From Pseudomonas brassicacearum (lineage in GTDB: Bacteria; Pseudomonadota; Gammaproteobacteria; Pseudomonadales; Pseudomonadaceae), in assembly GCF_003732265.1 (NCBI RefSeq), contig NZ_MOBK01000013.1, forward strand, positions 1-64,000: DNA of 64,000 nucleotides. Direction: 5' to 3'. Below, piece by piece: positions 18,110 to 25,042 of this stretch. The notes beneath the pieces are model-generated. The model was not told the origin of the DNA. It searched no databases and saw only the letters and a list, made by a program, of their open reading frames with translations. The position numbers were made by a program, and so were the translations under genes. Each line of letters begins with the position of its first letter. Position 1 is the stretch's first letter.

Positions 18110-18595
18110 TCAGAAGCCCCGTCGAATGCGGTTCTTGAGCTGGTCGTGGAACAGCTCGGCATTGCGTTTGTAGGTGCCATGAAGGGATTCGCTGATTGAA
18201 TCCAGTGTCATTGAGCGCTTGGTCGCCACTTCTTCTCGATACGCATCAATGAAAAACTCCAGATCCCTGTCGGTGCTGATCTTGGGCCATTTATCGAGAT
18301 ACAGCGGCAGTTCCGCCGGTTCTGTCTTGAATGAACAGATCCGTCGATTACTGATAGTCGCTTCGCCGATTTCGAACGGCACCCACCACGACAGCGCGGT
18401 CTTGCCCGAGACCACCGCTATCAGATGCGTGCATGCGGTGATGTTGCGGGTGATGACCCCGGTGATGTCGTCAGTGGTTTGTGATTCCGGATCCAGCACG
18501 TCGAAGTAAGTCTTGATGTTCGCCCGAATCAGACGGGAGTTGATGGCGATGGCGTGGGGGCGGTCGCTATGGCGGTAGCTGATAAACACAGGCAT
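18110..18595 (-). CDS. TIR-domain protein, distal gene of the TIR-caspase operon
   Basis: A 161-residue single-domain protein starting MPVFISYRHSD, the betaA/box-1 motif of TIR domains. A strand HLIAVVSGKTALS is followed by WWVPFEIGEA, matching the TIR signature in which Glu75 would be the NADase catalytic residue. After about residue 90 the sequence (SFKTEPAELPLYLDKWP..) extends the fold. There is no signal peptide or membrane segment. The ATG overlaps the stop of the caspase-like gene (TGATG), implying coupled translation; a longer in-frame start would lie inside that gene and is rejected. It could be a second cyclic-nucleotide-type signal synthase, a sensor or an effector; the sequence does not decide. 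Confidence 0.8.
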   Translation of the reverse strand: MPVFISYRHSDRPHAIAINSRLIRANIKTYFDVLDPESQTTDDITGVITRNITACTHLIAVVSGKTALSWWVPFEIGEATISNRRICSFKTEPAELPLYLDKWPKISTDRDLEFFIDAYREEVATKRSMTLDSISESLHGTYKRNAELFHDQLKNRIRRGF

Positions 18596-19554
18596 CAGAA
18601 ATGTCCCTTGATTGCGAGTTCGCGGTAATAGGCGCCGAGGGCGGTCAGGCGGCAGCCGGTGGAGTGCAGGGCGGCGTAGTACATGTGCTCGGCGTCTACT
18701 GGTTCGATCAGGCTGTGGCGGTTGCACTTTTGCAGTTGGGAGAAGACTTCACCGTGTTCTGGGTCGAACGTGACTTCGGTAGGTTCGTAGCTTGGATCGA
18801 GGGCGAACATCGATTCCGCCTCCTCGAACCAGTCAGGCAGTTTGCGCAGTATCTCTTTGGGGATCAGCGGTGAGACTTCTCGCAATGAAATGAACTGCGA
18901 CACATTGGTCTTGAACACCGGGCGCTGTTCCCACGCGTCTAGAGCGTTGTCGACGAATGAATAGAGGCTGCCGGGGGTAATCTTCCCCAATATGTTTGCG
19001 GCGCCGCCGTGCAGTGCTTGCAGTAACAGCCCCGTGAAGACACCGTGGTTGGCGCCTTCCATCGCCGGCTCTTCCTTTTTGCACGCGGTGAGGATGGTCA
19101 TGCCTTCGCACACCATGCTGCTTTCGCTGCGTAGCGCCCGCACTTCGCCTGCCGAGCCCGCCTGGCAGCAGTCGAGAATAATCACCTTGTTTTTGATTTT
19201 TACGGCTTTGGTCGCCCAATTCAGGATGTCGCTGATGCGAATTCCATCCTTGGAGGATTTGTAGTCCTGGGGGATCAGCATTCCTTCGTCCGTGTCGACG
19301 TCGAAGTTGCCGTGTCCGGCGAAATACAGGAGTGCAACGCTGCAATCGCCGGAAAACAATTCCTGAATATGCCCTTCGAGCTTTTCACGGCTCAGATAAT
19401 CTTCGGCGGAGGTCAGGACCAGGTTCTTGAAATTCGGATCGCCATTGGCGTCGGTTTTCAGCACCGAAGCCATGGCCATTGCATCGTTGTTGCAACCACT
19501 CAATTGCGACACATGGCTGTAGTTATTAATGCCGATGAACAGTCCCTTGCGCAT
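18595..19554 (-). CDS. Caspase-like (peptidase C14) protease
   Basis: A 319-residue protein opening MRKGLFIGINNY, the first strand of bacterial caspase/metacaspase p20 domains. The catalytic dyad is clear: His81 in LLYFAGHGN and Cys130 in ILDCCQAG (the D-x-C arrangement of metacaspases). TILTACKKEEPA and HGVFTGLLLQAL complete the p20/p10 core up to about residue 225. The remaining ~95 residues have no recognised domain and could sense a ligand. It lies 2 bases after an upstream TIR-like gene and overlaps a downstream TIR gene. In type IV Thoeris a TIR-made ADP-ribose derivative activates such a protease to kill infected cells; that role here is inferred from context. Local GC looks lower than in the neighbouring genes. 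Confidence 0.88.
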   Translation of the reverse strand: MRKGLFIGINNYSHVSQLSGCNNDAMAMASVLKTDANGDPNFKNLVLTSAEDYLSREKLEGHIQELFSGDCSVALLYFAGHGNFDVDTDEGMLIPQDYKSSKDGIRISDILNWATKAVKIKNKVIILDCCQAGSAGEVRALRSESSMVCEGMTILTACKKEEPAMEGANHGVFTGLLLQALHGGAANILGKITPGSLYSFVDNALDAWEQRPVFKTNVSQFISLREVSPLIPKEILRKLPDWFEEAESMFALDPSYEPTEVTFDPEHGEVFSQLQKCNRHSLIEPVDAEHMYYAALHSTGCRLTALGAYYRELAIKGHF

Positions 19555-19556
19555 GG

Positions 19557-19964
19557 TTACACCGCCGTGTGCAGACGAATGGCGCTGACAATGCTGTTGG
19601 TATTCCACGCACATTCGGCATGTGCCGCCTCACGCACCACCGTGGAAATCCGCTCCGCCCCAAACGGCTTGACCGCAATGATCACCTTGCCCATCCGCTT
19701 GGCGATCTCGATTTCCTTGTTGATCCACTTGCTGTAGGTCGAATACATCCCCGCCATGATCAGCACCGCCGAGCACGGACGAATCTTGTTTTCGATGGCG
19801 GCTTCCAGTTGTTTGTCGGTCTGCGCGTCGACGATCGGGTTGTCCGTCGGCACTGAAAAGTTTTTGAACGTGAAGCCGGGTTTTGCGTTGAGCAGGCGCA
19901 CGAGATTGTCGTGGGCGTGGGGGTAGTTCCACGAATGGCTGATGAACAAATGATAGGTTTGCAT
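19557..19964 (-). CDS. ThsB-like (MTH538-type) TIR protein, first gene of the TIR-caspase operon
   Basis: A 135-residue protein. It begins MQTYHLFISHSWNY, the box-1 strand of ThsB/MTH538-type TIR proteins, and has SAVLIMAGMYSTYSKWINKEIEIA, in which Glu84, four residues after Trp80, matches the catalytic Glu of TIR NADases. GKVIIAVKPFGAERIS is the usual following strand. In Thoeris systems ThsB proteins sense phage infection and make a cyclic ADP-ribose signal. The Shine-Dalgarno-like GAGGGA precedes the ATG on the minus strand, and the caspase-like gene starts 2 bases after the stop. Confidence 0.85.
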   Translation of the reverse strand: MQTYHLFISHSWNYPHAHDNLVRLLNAKPGFTFKNFSVPTDNPIVDAQTDKQLEAAIENKIRPCSAVLIMAGMYSTYSKWINKEIEIAKRMGKVIIAVKPFGAERISTVVREAAHAECAWNTNSIVSAIRLHTAV

Positions 19965-20003
19965 GGTGGTCCCTCGGTATCGCCGGAATGCGAAGAGGGC
20001 TTG

Positions 20004-20031
20004 AATGTATGCACTTGATTGGCCGCAACAA
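20004..20031 (-). promoter_or_regulatory. Candidate promoter of the TIR-caspase-TIR operon
   Basis: On the minus strand TTGTTG, 16 bases, TACATT, about 40 bases before the first TIR ATG. It would let the operon be expressed independently of rsgA upstream. Confidence 0.45.
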
Positions 20032-20135
20032 GGCCTGCGCGGTTAAAGAGAAGAGTCCTTCAAGCGGGCGCGTGGAAGTCCTACAGAGGTGTCTGACGTT
20101 TAATCAGTGGGGAAATGTGTAGGTCGCAACAAGCG

Positions 20136-20168
20136 GCCCACCGTCCCGTCAGTGTCGGGGCGGTGGGC
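20136..20168 (-). terminator. Probable rsgA terminator
   Basis: GCCCACCG and CGGTGGGC pair around a 17-base inner region that can pair further (CCCGTC with GACACTGACGGG-type bases). On the minus strand it is followed by CGCTTGTTG, a weak T tract. It begins 9 bases past the rsgA stop. Confidence 0.55.
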
Positions 20169-20176
20169 GCGTCTGT

Positions 20177-21208
20177 TTAGTAGCTGGTTTCAGGCAGGCT
20201 GGCGATGATCGAGCGGTAGCTGTTCATCCGTTGCTGCTGCACGCGGCCTTCTTCGAGGGCCTTGAGCAGGGCGCAACCCGGTTCGCGGTCGTGCTTACAG
20301 TCGCGGAAGCGGCAGGTGCCGATCAGGTCGTTGAACTCGATGAAACCGGCTTCGACGTCGGCACGGCTGACGTGACCGAGGCCGAACTCACGAATACCCG
20401 GGGAGTCAATCAACTCACCGCCACCGGGGAAGTGGAACAACCGCGCGGTGGTGGTGGTATGGGTGCCTTGGCCGGACAGTTCGGACAACGGGCCGACGCG
20501 GGCTTCGACTTCCGGCAGCAGGCTGTTGACCAGCGACGACTTGCCGACACCGGACTGGCCGACGAATACGCTGATGCGTCCGTCCAGCTGTTCCTGAAGT
20601 TGCTCCATGCCATTGCCGTGGTGCGCCGACACTTCCAGCACCGGATAACCGAGCGTGCGGTACACCGCCAGCAAGGCATTCAGGGCCGGGGCGTTCTGCT
20701 CGTCGATCAGGTCGAACTTGTTCAGCAGCAGCAGCGGACGAATCCCGGCGTGCTCGGCGGCGACCAGATAACGGTCGATCAGGTTGGCGTGAGGCTCGGG
20801 CAGCGGGGCGAAGACGATGACGATCATGTCGACGTTGGCCGCAACAGGCTTGAGCTGGCCACGGCTGTCCGGACGGCAGAGTTCGGTTTTACGCGGCAGT
20901 TGCGCCACGATTACGCCGATGCCCTGGTTGCCGGCGCGCCAGACCACCTGATCGCCGGTCACCAGTGCAGGCAGGTTGGCGCGCAAGTGACAGCGGAACA
21001 CTTCGCCGGCCAGTTCGCCCTCAAGGGCTTCGACTTCGACCTGCACACCGAAGTGCGCGATCACCAGGCCGGTCTGTTCCGGACCCAGGTCGCCGCCCTC
21101 AAGTGCCTCGACAGCCGAGGACTCGCGTTTGGCGGCGCGGGCAGCGCGCTCGCCCTGAATCTTTTCGATGCGCCAGTTTTGACGACGATTGAGTTGGCGT
21201 TTGGCCAT
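20177..21208 (-). CDS. rsgA: Ribosome small-subunit-dependent GTPase A
   Basis: Late 30S maturation GTPase of 343 residues. A basic N-terminal tail (MAKRQLNRRQ..) and an OB-fold precede the circularly permuted GTPase: NKFD (163-166) comes before the P-loop GQSGVGKSS (217-225), the order that defines the family. The C-terminal zinc-binding region has CRFRDCKHDREPGC. The gene is divergent from orn, as in P. aeruginosa PA4952-PA4951. In that genome motB follows directly; here the TIR-caspase operon intervenes. Confidence 0.96.
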   Translation of the reverse strand: MAKRQLNRRQNWRIEKIQGERAARAAKRESSAVEALEGGDLGPEQTGLVIAHFGVQVEVEALEGELAGEVFRCHLRANLPALVTGDQVVWRAGNQGIGVIVAQLPRKTELCRPDSRGQLKPVAANVDMIVIVFAPLPEPHANLIDRYLVAAEHAGIRPLLLLNKFDLIDEQNAPALNALLAVYRTLGYPVLEVSAHHGNGMEQLQEQLDGRISVFVGQSGVGKSSLVNSLLPEVEARVGPLSELSGQGTHTTTTARLFHFPGGGELIDSPGIREFGLGHVSRADVEAGFIEFNDLIGTCRFRDCKHDREPGCALLKALEEGRVQQQRMNSYRSIIASLPETSY

Positions 21209-21315
21209 GGGTGTTCCGTATCAAGAATGCAGCGATTAGGTAAAACGGCCGCGAGTTTAGCACGCCCGTGCGCCGCCCTAGGCTAAACTGCGCAGCATTG
21301 CCTAGGAGCCGACAC

Positions 21316-21858
21316 ATGCAAAACCCGCAGAATCTGATCTGGATCGACCTGGAAATGACCGGTCTGAACCCTGATACCGACGTCATCATCGAGATGGCCA
21401 CCATCGTCACCGACAGTGACCTGAACACCTTGGCCGAAGGCCCGGTGATCGCCATCCACCACAGCGACGAGATCCTCGCCGGCATGGACGAGTGGAACAC
21501 CCGTCAACACGGCGGCTCGGGCCTGACCCAGCGCGTTCGCGACAGCCGCATCAGCATGGCTGAAGCCGAAGCCGAGACCATCGCCTTTCTGGAGAAATGG
21601 GTGCCGAAGGGCAAGTCGCCGATCTGTGGCAACAGCATCTGCCAGGACCGTCGCTTCCTTTATACGCACATGAAATCCCTGGAAAGCTACTTCCACTACC
21701 GCAACCTCGACGTGTCGACGCTCAAAGAGTTGGCCGCACGCTGGGCGCCGGACGTGCGCGACAGCTTCAAAAAAGGTAGCACTCATTTGGCGCTGGACGA
21801 CATCCGCGAGTCGATTGCCGAGCTGCAGCACTACCGCAAGCATTTCATCAAGTTCTGA
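21316..21858 (+). CDS. orn: Oligoribonuclease
   Basis: DEDDh 3'-5' exonuclease that degrades 2-5 nt RNA, including the pGpG made from c-di-GMP. The protein has 180 residues, the standard length. WIDLEMTGL places the metal-binding Asp11 and Glu13; GNSICQDRRFL and HLALDDIRESI supply the later Asp and His/Asp residues. The ATG at 21316 is chosen over an upstream in-frame ATG at 21268 because MQNPQNLIWID fits the family start, and CTAGGAG precedes it. Confidence 0.97.
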   Translation: MQNPQNLIWIDLEMTGLNPDTDVIIEMATIVTDSDLNTLAEGPVIAIHHSDEILAGMDEWNTRQHGGSGLTQRVRDSRISMAEAEAETIAFLEKWVPKGKSPICGNSICQDRRFLYTHMKSLESYFHYRNLDVSTLKELAARWAPDVRDSFKKGSTHLALDDIRESIAELQHYRKHFIKF

Positions 21859-21872
21859 TGCTGCCGAGCCTT

Positions 21873-21994
21873 TGTGGCGAGGGAGCTTGCTCCCGCTCGG
21901 CTGCGAAGCAGTCGTAAAACCTGCAAATGCGGTGTGACTGGAAGAATGCCGGGGAGCGCTTCGCGCTCCAGCGGGAGCAAGCTCCCTCGCCACA
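21873..21994. repeat. Paired inverted repeat, family C
   Basis: Arms TGTGGCGAGGGAGCTTGCTC and GAGCAAGCTCCCTCGCCACA face each other about 80 bases apart; inside, GCTGCGAAGCAGTCG and similar blocks form further stems. A near-copy lies at 42833-42953. Confidence 0.82.
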
Positions 21995-22077
21995 GGTTGC
22001 GTGTGATGCTTTCTCGCCCTCTTTTGGTGCCGGCCCTAAATGGCTAGACTGCGCGCCTTTCTGCAAGGACCGCCGCC

Positions 22078-22689
22078 ATGTTGCTGATGCTTTACCTGAT
22101 TGCCATCACCGCCGAAGCCATGACCGGCGCGCTGTCTGCCGGCCGTCGCGGGATGGACTGGTTTGGCGTGGTGCTGATCGCTTGTATCACCGCATTGGGC
22201 GGCGGCTCGGTGCGCGACGTCCTGCTCGGCCACTACCCGCTGACCTGGGTCAAACACCCTGAATACCTGGTGCTGACCTCGGTCGCCGCCATGGTCACCG
22301 TCTTCACCGCACGCTGGATGCGCCACCTGCGCTCGCTGTTCCTGGTGCTCGACGCCGTAGGCCTGGTGGCATTCACCCTGATCGGCTGCATGACGGCGTT
22401 GGAAATGGGCCACGGCATGCTGGTGGCGTCGGTCAGCGGCGTGATCACCGGCGTCTTCGGCGGCATCCTGCGCGACATTTTCTGCAACGACATCCCGCTG
22501 ATCTTTCGCCGCGAGCTTTACGCCAGCGTCTCGTTCGCGGCGGCGTGGTGCTACATGCTCTGCATCTACCTGCAATTACCCGGTGAACAAGCGATTTTGA
22601 TCACGCTGTTTGGCGGCTTTCTGCTGCGGCTGCTGGCGATTCGTTTCCACTGGGAAATGCCGAAGTTCGTCTATAACGACGAGGCTTAA
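22078..22689 (+). CDS. TRIC-type (UPF0126) trimeric cation channel family protein
   Basis: A 203-residue membrane protein built from two similar halves, with about seven hydrophobic segments. The paired glycine-rich motifs GGGSVRDVLLGHYPL (near residue 41) and GGILRDIFCNDIPLIF (near 128) mark the UPF0126/TRIC family (YicG-like), prokaryotic relatives of K+-conducting TRIC channels. Physiological ion and role are unknown. In P. aeruginosa orn is followed by queG; this gene and the Fic gene lie between them here. Confidence 0.88.
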   Translation: MLLMLYLIAITAEAMTGALSAGRRGMDWFGVVLIACITALGGGSVRDVLLGHYPLTWVKHPEYLVLTSVAAMVTVFTARWMRHLRSLFLVLDAVGLVAFTLIGCMTALEMGHGMLVASVSGVITGVFGGILRDIFCNDIPLIFRRELYASVSFAAAWCYMLCIYLQLPGEQAILITLFGGFLLRLLAIRFHWEMPKFVYNDEA

Positions 22690-22779
22690 GTTGCGTGGGG
22701 TAAAGGTTTGCTTCGAAACATCCTGTCGAGCAAGTTGATTAGGGTTGTTCGTTGGAAATGGGGTAAAAAGATTGTAAAT

Positions 22780-22829
22780 GAGGTAATTGGTTGGTGAATT
22801 ACCCTGTTTAGCATTGTATTACCCTATTT
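22780..22829 (+). promoter_or_regulatory. Repeated ATTACCC operator-like motifs upstream of the Fic gene
   Basis: GAGGTAATT (22780) and AATTACCCT (22797) form an inverted repeat, and ATTACCCTATT (from 22818) is a direct repeat of ATTACCCTGTT. Two further GGGGTAAA copies lie at 22697 and 22760. The AT-rich leader ends 16 bases before the Fic ATG. The pattern suggests a repressor site, possibly bound by the Fic protein's own C-terminal winged helix. Confidence 0.5.
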
Positions 22830-22844
22830 GGCAGGTAAACCCGG

Positions 22845-23894
22845 ATGCGGTCGCTCACTCCAGATTTTCTCTCAACACTTCGCTACAACGGATTGCAGAT
22901 CGCGACATTGCGTGCTCTTGGTGAGTACCGTGGCAAGCAACAATTGTTTGTTTCTCAATCCCCAGAAATTTTGCAGGGCCTGAAGCAGCTTGCTGTCATC
23001 GAGTCCACAGAGTCATCGAACCGATTGGAAGGAGTGATTATTTCTCCCGCCCGATTGAAGTTGCTGATGATTAAAAATGCCGACCCGAAAAGTCGCTCCG
23101 AGCAGGAAGTTGCGGGTTACCGCGATGCGCTTTCGCTGATCCATGAAGCGGCTGAAGGGATGCCATTCTCCGAGGGCGTCATTCGGCAGTTACATGGCTT
23201 GATTTATCGCTATCTGCCACAGAATGGCGGGGAATGGAAAGCTACGAACAATGACATTGTTGAGCGACATCCAGACGGCAGTACACGCATCCGGTTCCAG
23301 CCGGTGGCTGCACATCTGACACCTATTGCAATGGTCGATATGGTTACTCAGTACCGAAGCGCATTGGATCAGAATCTGGCAGATCCGTTGGTTTTGGTCC
23401 CGCTGACTATTCTCGACTTTCTCTGCATTCACCCGTTCTCAGATGGCAACGGGCGCGTAGCTCGATTGGTGACTTTGCTGTTGCTGTATCAGTTTGACTA
23501 TCGCGTAGGCCGTTTCATCAGTCTTGAGCGAATTTTTGAAGACTCAAAGGAAAGCTATTACGAGACACTTGAAATCAGCTCCCAAGGTTGGCATGAAGGC
23601 AAACACGATGTTCAGCCATGGCTCGACTATTTCTGGGGGGCGTTGCTGCGTGCTTACAAGGAGTTTGAGGAGCGTGTCGGCACAATTGACAAGCGACATG
23701 GGGGCAAAAGCGATCGAGTTCGAGTTGAGGCGTTGAAGCGCACTCTGCCGTATTCGATTACCGAAATTGAGGAAGCCTGCCCTGGTGTCAGTCGCGATAC
23801 CGTGCGTATGGTTCTGCGTTCTTTGAAAGCTGAGGGCCTAATTGAATCGACAGGGAAGGGGCGCAGTGCCAAGTGGATAAATCTGAAAAGCTAA
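22845..23894 (+). CDS. Class II Fic-family protein with C-terminal winged helix
   Basis: A 349-residue Fic protein. The active-site loop HPFSDGNGR (196-204) matches HPFx(D/E)GNGR, so AMP transfer is expected. The N-terminal SNRLEG (58-63) fits the inhibitory motif (S/T)xxxE(G/N), so it should be self-inhibited (class II) without a separate antitoxin. Residues 295-345 (YSITEIEEACPGVSRDTVRMVLRSLKAEGLIEST) form a winged-helix DNA-binding domain. The target is unknown. The gene appears AT-richer than its neighbours. Its stop overlaps that of convergent queG by 4 bases. The ATG has only a weak CAGGT upstream. Confidence 0.88.
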   Translation: MRSLTPDFLSTLRYNGLQIATLRALGEYRGKQQLFVSQSPEILQGLKQLAVIESTESSNRLEGVIISPARLKLLMIKNADPKSRSEQEVAGYRDALSLIHEAAEGMPFSEGVIRQLHGLIYRYLPQNGGEWKATNNDIVERHPDGSTRIRFQPVAAHLTPIAMVDMVTQYRSALDQNLADPLVLVPLTILDFLCIHPFSDGNGRVARLVTLLLLYQFDYRVGRFISLERIFEDSKESYYETLEISSQGWHEGKHDVQPWLDYFWGALLRAYKEFEERVGTIDKRHGGKSDRVRVEALKRTLPYSITEIEEACPGVSRDTVRMVLRSLKAEGLIESTGKGRSAKWINLKS

Positions 23895-24979
23895 AGACGT
23901 GATCCATTGTTGCCCGCACGCTCGGCATGTTGTTTCAGCGCCCATTCGACATGTTCACGCACCAACTCCGACGGGTAATCCCTGCGGGCCTTCAACGCTT
24001 CCAGCACCGGGATGCTCGACGGCGCATTCCCCAGCCCCACTGCCAGATTACGCAACCAGCGCTCATAACCCGCCCGGCGTAACGGCGAGCCTTCAGTGCT
24101 GCTGAGGAATTTATCTTCGTCCCACATGAACAACTCGGCCAACTCCGCATTGTCCAGATTGTGTCGTGGCTTGAAGTCGCTTTCGCCGGACGGACGGGCG
24201 AAGCGGTTCCAGGGGCAGACGATCTGACAGTCATCGCAACCAAACACCCGGTTGCCGATCAATGGCCGCAGATCTTCCGGGATCGCGCTTTTAAGTTCGA
24301 TGGTCAGGTAGGAAATGCAGCGCCGGGCATCCAGTACGTAAGGGCCGACGAAGGCGTTGGTCGGGCAGATGTCGAGGCACGCGGTGCAGCGGCCGCAATG
24401 TTCGGTGGAGTGGGGCGGATCGACCGGCAGCGGCAGATCGACAAACAGTTCGCTGAGGAAGAAGTAACTGCCGGCCTTGCGATTCAAGACCAGAGTGTTT
24501 TTGCCGATCCAGCCAAGACCGGCCTGTTCGGCAATGGCTTTTTCCAGCACCGGGGCGCTGTCGACGAAGGCGCGGAAACCAAACGGGCCAATCTGCGCCT
24601 GAATTTTGTCGGCCAGTTGTTGCACGCGTTTACGAATCAATTTGTGGTAATCGCGGCCCAAGGCATAACGCGAGACGTAGGCTTTTTCCGGTTGGGCCAG
24701 CATTTGCGCCATTTGAGTGTCGCCGGGCAGGTAGTCCATGCGCAGGGAAACCACGCGCAAGGTGCCGGGCACCAGCTCTTCCGGATGGGAGCGTTTACTG
24801 CCGTGGGCGCCCATGTAGTCCATTTCGCCGTGGTAGCCGGCGGCGAGCCAGCGCTCCAGGTGCTGCTCATGCTCGGCCAGGTCCAGGCCGCTGATGCCGA
24901 CTTGCTGAAAGCCCAGCTCGCGGCCCCAGTCCTTGATGGATTGGGCGAGGGCGGGCAGGTCTGTGGTAATTGCAGGCAT
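23891..24979 (-). CDS. queG: Epoxyqueuosine reductase
   Basis: Last step of queuosine synthesis in tRNA, reducing epoxyqueuosine with a cobalamin and two 4Fe-4S clusters. The protein has 362 residues. Cluster motifs CGRCTACLDICPTNAF and CDDCQIVCPWNRF are intact. The start at 24979 (MPAITTDLPAL) is preferred over an in-frame upstream start at 25051 that would overlap nnrD. It is divergent from nnrD with a 63-base gap, as for PA4950 and PA4949. Confidence 0.95.
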   Translation of the reverse strand: MPAITTDLPALAQSIKDWGRELGFQQVGISGLDLAEHEQHLERWLAAGYHGEMDYMGAHGSKRSHPEELVPGTLRVVSLRMDYLPGDTQMAQMLAQPEKAYVSRYALGRDYHKLIRKRVQQLADKIQAQIGPFGFRAFVDSAPVLEKAIAEQAGLGWIGKNTLVLNRKAGSYFFLSELFVDLPLPVDPPHSTEHCGRCTACLDICPTNAFVGPYVLDARRCISYLTIELKSAIPEDLRPLIGNRVFGCDDCQIVCPWNRFARPSGESDFKPRHNLDNAELAELFMWDEDKFLSSTEGSPLRRAGYERWLRNLAVGLGNAPSSIPVLEALKARRDYPSELVREHVEWALKQHAERAGNNGSRL

Positions 24980-25042
24980 GAGGCGAGAGAAACCGGAGCT
25001 GAGGTGCGTATAATTCTGCCAGACATCGGAGCCCGAAGACGC

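Noticed and set aside
18596..18727. 44-residue N-terminal extension of the distal TIR protein
   Set aside because: It lies inside the caspase-like gene and has no domain content; the TIR motif starts right at the ATG 18595.
18110..19964. The TIR-caspase operon as part of a prophage
   Set aside because: No integrase, structural or lysis genes and no tRNA attachment site are nearby; core genes flank it directly on both sides.
24161..25042. Long N-terminal extension of nnrD across queG
   Set aside because: The extension is antisense to the well-supported queG; the family start MPHTKDDLP is at 25043.
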